A stretch of 64,000 nt of DNA from Polynucleobacter sp. MWH-Jannik1A5 (GTDB taxonomy: Bacteria; Pseudomonadota; Gammaproteobacteria; Burkholderiales; Burkholderiaceae): positions 1,469,305 to 1,533,304 of the forward strand of contig NZ_JACVPQ010000001.1 of the NCBI RefSeq assembly GCF_018881795.1. Reading direction: 5' to 3'. Every line of letters begins with the position of its first letter. Positions within the stretch are counted from its first letter, which is position 1. Of this stretch, positions 62,374 to 64,000 are shown one piece after another. The position numbers and the translations under genes were made by a program. The notes under the pieces are model-generated. The model made no database searches. It was not told where the DNA came from and saw nothing but the letters and a program-made list of their open reading frames with translations.

Positions 62374-63537
62374 ATGAATCGCTGGTTACTTCCTGAAGAT
62401 ATTGCAGATGTATTGCCCGCCGAGGCTCGCAAGGTTGAGTCTTTGCGTCGTGCTGTCTTGGATTTATATCAGTCCTATGGTTACGAGCTAGTTGCCCCTC
62501 CAATCCTGGAGTTCTTAGATTCTTTATTGACTGGTACTGGCTCAGATCTCAATCTTCAGACCTTTAAATTGGTAGATCAATTGTCAGGGCGTACCTTGGG
62601 TTTGCGCGCTGACATGACGCCACAAGTTGCTCGTATTGATGCGCACCTTTTAAATCGTGCTGGGGTCACTCGCCTTTGTTACGCAGGCTCTGTTGCTCAT
62701 GCACGTACGCCAGTAGGTAGCTCTGCTCGCGAAGAATTACAACTGGGTGCTGAGATTTATGGCTGTGCCACTTGGGAAGCTGATCTAGAAGCGATTACCT
62801 TGTTGCTAAAAACACTTGATATTGCTGGCGTCAAGAAGGTTTATCTTGATCTGTCTCATGCCGGTATTTTGGCTGGCATCTTGGATGGCCAGAACTTAGA
62901 TAAATCAACGGTAGAAGCTTTGTATGGCTTATTGCAAAGCAAAGATCGTCCGCGTTTAAGTCAATGGGCGACTTGCTTGCCAGCAAATGTGGCAAAAGCG
63001 CTTGTAGCATTGACAGAATTGAATGGCCCTTGTGCTGAGGTATTGGCTAAAGCTAAAAAAGATTTGCCTAAGCATGTTGCTATTGATCAGGCATTGGCAG
63101 ATCTTGAGCGCTTGGTTGCTGCTGCAGCAAAACTGTCGAGCAACTTAGAGCTCAGTATTGATTTGGCTGATTTGCGTGGTTATCAATACCACAGCGGTGT
63201 GATGTTTGCCGCCTATGTTGATCAATTGCCGCAACCCATTGCAAGAGGTGGTCGCTATGACCATGTTGGTCAGGCATTTGGTCGACCACGTCCTGCCACT
63301 GGTTTTTCTTTGGATCTGCTAACGCTGGCAAGTTTGTCGCCATTTAGTGCGCGCAAGATGGCCATTATTGCCCCTTGGATTGACGATGCTGAATTAACTA
63401 AGGCAGTCGCTGATCTCAGAGGCAAAGGTGAGGTGGTGATTCAAGTGCCTGCGGGTACCAGCCTAGAGGCTGCCGAATACGAATGTGACCGAGAGCTTGT
63501 CAAGCAAGCTAGCTCTTGGGAAGTAAAAAAGAAGTAA
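62374..63537 (+). CDS. hisZ: ATP phosphoribosyltransferase regulatory subunit HisZ
   Basis: 387 residues similar to the catalytic core of HisRS but lacking the anticodon domain (WLLPEDIADVLPAEARKVESLRRAVLDLYQSYGYELVAPP; LGLRADMTPQVARIDAHLLNR). The HisRS catalytic Arg motif and the tRNA-binding C-terminal are missing or changed, as in HisZ. It pairs with short-form HisG to start histidine biosynthesis. It sits between hflC and purA, a conserved place in Burkholderiales. Confidence 0.95.
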   Translation: MNRWLLPEDIADVLPAEARKVESLRRAVLDLYQSYGYELVAPPILEFLDSLLTGTGSDLNLQTFKLVDQLSGRTLGLRADMTPQVARIDAHLLNRAGVTRLCYAGSVAHARTPVGSSAREELQLGAEIYGCATWEADLEAITLLLKTLDIAGVKKVYLDLSHAGILAGILDGQNLDKSTVEALYGLLQSKDRPRLSQWATCLPANVAKALVALTELNGPCAEVLAKAKKDLPKHVAIDQALADLERLVAAAAKLSSNLELSIDLADLRGYQYHSGVMFAAYVDQLPQPIARGGRYDHVGQAFGRPRPATGFSLDLLTLASLSPFSARKMAIIAPWIDDAELTKAVADLRGKGEVVIQVPAGTSLEAAEYECDRELVKQASSWEVKKK

Positions 63538-63582
63538 AGCGACATATCAATTAAAGCAGTGAACAGTTAACTTATTTTGTAA

Positions 63583-64000
<418 letters not shown>

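Overview
The window looks like a chromosomal segment of a betaproteobacterium of the Burkholderiales, most like the freshwater genus Polynucleobacter. That is inferred from the moderate GC content, the compact layout, the betaproteobacterial gene order (ndk-rlmN-ispG-hisS-yfgM-bamB-der-hfq-hflXKC-hisZ-purA; surE-pcm-nlpD; dnaX-ybaB-recR) and family types such as a Bug-type solute-binding protein. Genus assignment is an inference from the sequence alone. No rRNA, tRNA, prophage, insertion sequence or CRISPR array was seen. The one RNA gene recognised is the 4.5S SRP RNA.

Region by region. 1-10 kb: start of an RhlE-type helicase, a thiol dioxygenase, a thioesterase and an acetyltransferase on the minus strand; a secreted two-repeat protein of unknown function; a molybdate/tungstate group (molbindin, TupA-like and ModA-like binding proteins, ModE-like regulator) without permease or ATPase genes; a Fur-type promoter driving feoAB; a cytochrome c, a SemiSWEET, an FAH-family hydrolase and an enoyl-CoA hydratase. 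10-19 kb: a DUF5993-DsbB pair, an orphan Bug binding protein, a run of four lipoprotein genes related to ycfL/lpoB, and convergent MATE and ArnT-like membrane protein genes. 19-22 kb: rpmE2, rho and trxA on the minus strand, each followed by a recognisable terminator. 21.7-31.3 kb: a DNA repair block with an AddB-like/AddA-like nuclease-helicase pair, a BrnT/BrnA toxin-antitoxin module, and umuDC behind a perfect LexA box. 31.4-37 kb: small membrane and metal-binding proteins, an exonuclease, a secreted Ntn-hydrolase, then 4.5S RNA divergent from dnaX-ybaB-recR. 37-45 kb: an outer-membrane porin and a three-gene heavy-metal RND efflux system. 45-64 kb: housekeeping genes in tightly packed operons.

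The most distinctive points are: the four-lipoprotein LpoB-like locus; hflX, whose conserved N-terminal coding sequence runs upstream of its first AUG in a frame with no AUG, GUG or UUG; a long inverted repeat at the divergent tupA/regulator promoter; a 9-bp inverted repeat ahead of brnT; short ORFs not usually annotated (52 aa DUF5993, 47 aa after umuC, 43 aa before the Ntn-hydrolase, 26 aa after rlmD); absence of rpoS between nlpD and its usual downstream genes; and a His-rich cytoplasmic N-terminus on the RND adaptor.
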